Source: an uncultured Clostridia bacterium | GTDB taxonomy: Bacteria; Bacillota; Clostridia; Lachnospirales; Lachnospiraceae | Assembly: GCA_945622055.1 (NCBI GenBank) | Contig: CALZBV010000046.1 | Coordinates: 1-14,048, forward strand | Length of the DNA stretch: 14,048 nucleotides | Direction of reading: 5' to 3' | Part shown: piece after piece, positions 13,490-14,048 of the stretch | Numbering within the stretch: position 1 is the first letter of the stretch | Layout of the letters: each line of letters starts with the position of its first letter | Notes under the pieces: generated by a model | Seen by the model: only the letters and a program-made list of their open reading frames with translations | The model's database searches: none | Told to the model about the DNA's origin: nothing | Made by a program: the position numbers and the translations under genes

Positions 13490-14048
13490 TTATGCTTTAA
13501 TTTTTTTAATCCATTTTCCGCTTCTTAAACGAACCACGCACCAGAACGCCTTTGCAATCTGGTCAAACTTCAGACATGCATAAATCCAGAACGGATTGAG
13601 GTGCCACCAGAAGCCTGCTGCAATGCCAAGCGGAATCGACAATATCCAAAGGAAAATATTATCCGCAAGCATCAACATCTTGGTATCTCCGCCGCCACGA
13701 AGCACGCCCTTCGTCATAATACTGTTCGTCGCCTGGAATAAGATGATAAAACTGATGGAGTTCATCAGCTGCTTTGCCATCTTCGCCGTTTCCGGGGTCA
13801 GATCATATGCATTGATAATCGGATTGCTGATTAACAGAATAAACAGTGCCGAAATCGCACCAAGCATAATACCGAGTCCGAGGAACGCGTAGCCCTGACG
13901 CTGTGCCTTCTCTCTTCCGTTTTCGCCCCCCTCGCCGAGCGCATATCCCGTTACGATTGCTCCGGCCTGACAAACCCCCTGGATAATAACGGAGCTCATC
14001 TGCTGCGTAACCGCAGTAACTGCATTTGCTGCAATAAACTCCTTTCCG
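13490..14048 (-). CDS. MATE family efflux transporter, C-terminal 186 codons
   Basis: The 5' part lies beyond the window, and the frame stays open to the edge. MATE proteins export cationic drugs or metabolites in exchange for Na+ or H+ and usually have 12 membrane helices in about 450 residues; this is the last five or so. The segment opens with KEFIAANAVTAVTQQ and runs into VCQAGAIVTGYALGEGG, a pattern typical of the start of the second MATE half. Hydrophobic helices follow (YAFLGLGIMLGAISALFILL, SISFIILFQATNSIM, IFLWILSIPLGIAAGFWW). GVLRGGGDT and the WIYACLKFDQIAKAFWCVV helix, ending in SGKWIKKIKA, fit the family's C-terminus. The stop at 13490 is only about 100 bp from the deacetylase start, but that gene seems to have its own promoter. 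The substrate cannot be told. Confidence 0.88.
   Translation of the reverse strand, partial: GKEFIAANAVTAVTQQMSSVIIQGVCQAGAIVTGYALGEGGENGREKAQRQGYAFLGLGIMLGAISALFILLISNPIINAYDLTPETAKMAKQLMNSISFIILFQATNSIMTKGVLRGGGDTKMLMLADNIFLWILSIPLGIAAGFWWHLNPFWIYACLKFDQIAKAFWCVVRLRSGKWIKKIKA

Noticed and set aside
13474..13496. Hairpin AGCATA/TATGCT with a T-rich stretch after it, looking like a plus-strand terminator
   Set aside because: No plus-strand gene leads into it. It overlaps the MATE stop and the deacetylase promoter, and on the minus strand it lacks a T-run.

Overview
The window looks like chromosomal DNA of a low-to-mid GC Firmicute, most likely a Lachnospiraceae-type clostridium. This rests on recognised protein families and is not a database result. 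The evidence is a glgC with a GTG start, a DnaD-domain/DnaI-like helicase-loader pair, the long clostridial type of PRPP synthetase, an intracellular GH51 arabinofuranosidase, a TP-rich polysaccharide-deacetylase lipoprotein, strong AGGAGG ribosome binding sites, and promoters with a TG one base upstream of the -10 box. There is no phage, transposon, CRISPR, tRNA or rRNA.

Layout. 1-1260 (minus): glgC, lacking only its last few codons, read divergently from murC (1599-3005, plus). 3006-3302: a gene-free stretch with two groups of DnaA boxes, an AT-rich repeat-bearing segment between them, a promoter and a hairpin at the expected transcript start. 3303-5390 (plus): a replication-initiation operon, a DnaD/DnaB-like protein followed by a DnaI/DnaC-like AAA+ helicase loader. 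5498-6673 (plus): prs with its own near-consensus promoter and a strong terminator. 6760-9621 (minus): a two-gene unit, a class A penicillin-binding protein then a small two-helix membrane protein. 9839-11428 (plus): GH51 alpha-L-arabinofuranosidase with a palindromic operator candidate over its -35. 11577-12017 (plus): an Hsp20 small heat-shock protein with a long leader and a hairpin terminator. 12182-13390 (minus): a lipoprotein polysaccharide deacetylase. 13490-14048 (minus): the C-terminal part of a MATE transporter.

How the genes fit together. Much of the region is housekeeping. MurC, the class A PBP and the deacetylase build or trim the cell envelope. The DnaD/DnaB-like protein and the DnaI-like protein load the replicative helicase. 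Prs supplies PRPP for nucleotide synthesis. GlgC feeds glycogen synthesis and GH51 releases arabinose from imported oligosaccharides.

The least ordinary feature is the DnaA-box region at 3006-3215, placed directly upstream of helicase-loading genes. It is a good candidate for DnaA control of that operon, for DnaA titration, or less probably for an origin-like element. I found no clearly new multi-gene defence or mobile system. The other points worth a look are regulatory: a palindrome at the GH51 promoter, a hairpin at the dnaD transcript start, a start-stop mini-ORF ahead of the deacetylase, and a possible Shine-Dalgarno-masking leader for hsp20.
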